Program-made: the position numbers and the translations under genes
Assembly: GCA_023405875.1 (NCBI GenBank)
Contig: JAEXXN010000076.1
Span: forward strand, 1 to 5,620
Direction of reading: 5' to 3'
DNA from: Bacillota bacterium
GTDB taxonomy: Bacteria; Bacillota; Clostridia; Lutisporales; Lutisporaceae
Length of the DNA: 5,620 nt
Shown: positions 5,385-5,620 of the stretch, piece after piece
How positions within the stretch are numbered: the first letter of the stretch is position 1
Layout of the letters: each line of letters starts with the position of its first letter
The notes under the pieces: generated by a model
Told to the model about the DNA's origin: nothing
The model's input: the letters and a program-made list of their open reading frames with translations, nothing else
Databases searched by the model: none

Positions 5385-5620
5385 ATGATACATGCTGATA
5401 TGAAGAGAAAAATGGAAATAGCAAGATTAAAGGTTATGAACGCAATAAAAGAGCATGGAGGGACAACACTTTTATCAACAGGTATAACCGGGGATGATGC
5501 CCGCATGGCAAAGGCAGCTGTTGATGCAGGTGCAAGGATGCTTGAACCGAATCATCCGGCAGTTGTATTGGCGAGAGGCTACAAAGGCATTACCAGTATG
5601 CATAAGGCAGAACTATCCCG
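5385..5620 (+). CDS. Probable TIM-barrel enzyme, N-terminal part, cut by window end
   Basis: ATG at 5385 follows AGAGGT (5370-5375) with 9-nt spacing and lies 15 nt after the permease stop, so it is surely co-transcribed. The frame stays open for 78 codons to the window edge. After a basic helix (DMKRKMEIARLKVMNAIKEH) comes GGTTLLSTGITGDDARMAKA (25-44), then AAVDAGARMLEPNHPAV (44-60). This alternates strand, glycine-rich loop and helix, as at the start of a (beta/alpha)8 barrel. The AVDAG-RMLEPNHP segment recalls phosphosugar-handling barrels, where an acidic residue and a histidine follow a strand. I recognise it as a conserved protein of this kind of permease locus but know no proven reaction. 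A cytosolic aldolase, epimerase or similar activity on the imported product is inference. No signal peptide is present. Confidence 0.7.
   Translation, partial: MIHADMKRKMEIARLKVMNAIKEHGGTTLLSTGITGDDARMAKAAVDAGARMLEPNHPAVVLARGYKGITSMHKAELS

Noticed and set aside
1..5620. CRISPR array, transposase or insertion-sequence ends, tRNA or rRNA genes
   Set aside because: No spaced direct-repeat array, no transposase frame with terminal repeats, and no tRNA- or rRNA-like segment was seen on either strand.

Overview
The window looks like low-GC Gram-positive (Firmicutes, probably clostridial) DNA. The basis is an AT-rich composition, purine-rich Shine-Dalgarno sites 6-9 nt before each start, a TTG start, U-tailed hairpin terminators and tightly spaced same-strand genes. 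The genus cannot be named from the sequence. All supported genes are on the + strand and fall into three transcription blocks.

Block 1 (1-400) is the 3' end of an unrecognised gene, closed by a clear rho-independent terminator. Block 2 (about 400-2855) starts with a 342-nt gene-free stretch (342-683). It holds that terminator, a cluster of inverted repeats that could fold as a branched RNA (461-599), and two candidate promoters. It leads into a 658-residue secreted protein made almost entirely of about 17 TPR repeats, starting at TTG. A 312-nt gap (2661-2972) follows. It carries a possible coding remnant, a strong terminator (2809-2855), and the promoter and candidate operators of the next block.

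Block 3 (2925 to the window end) is a carbohydrate-type operon. It has a DeoR/GlpR-family regulator, a 527-residue PTS EIIC-like permease with an unusual soluble N-terminal domain of about 190 residues, and the first 78 codons of a probable TIM-barrel enzyme. Gaps are 30 and 15 nt with no terminator. The likely logic is that the DeoR protein senses a phosphorylated sugar derivative and controls its own promoter. The permease would import the substrate, and the cytosolic enzyme and further genes beyond the window would process it. The substrate cannot be read from the sequence.

The parts most worth a second look are the permease fusion, which lacks any recognisable EIIA or EIIB phosphorylation site; three hexamers TGAACG repeated at an exact 10-bp period over the regulator's ribosome binding site and start; and the branched inverted-repeat region ahead of the TPR gene.
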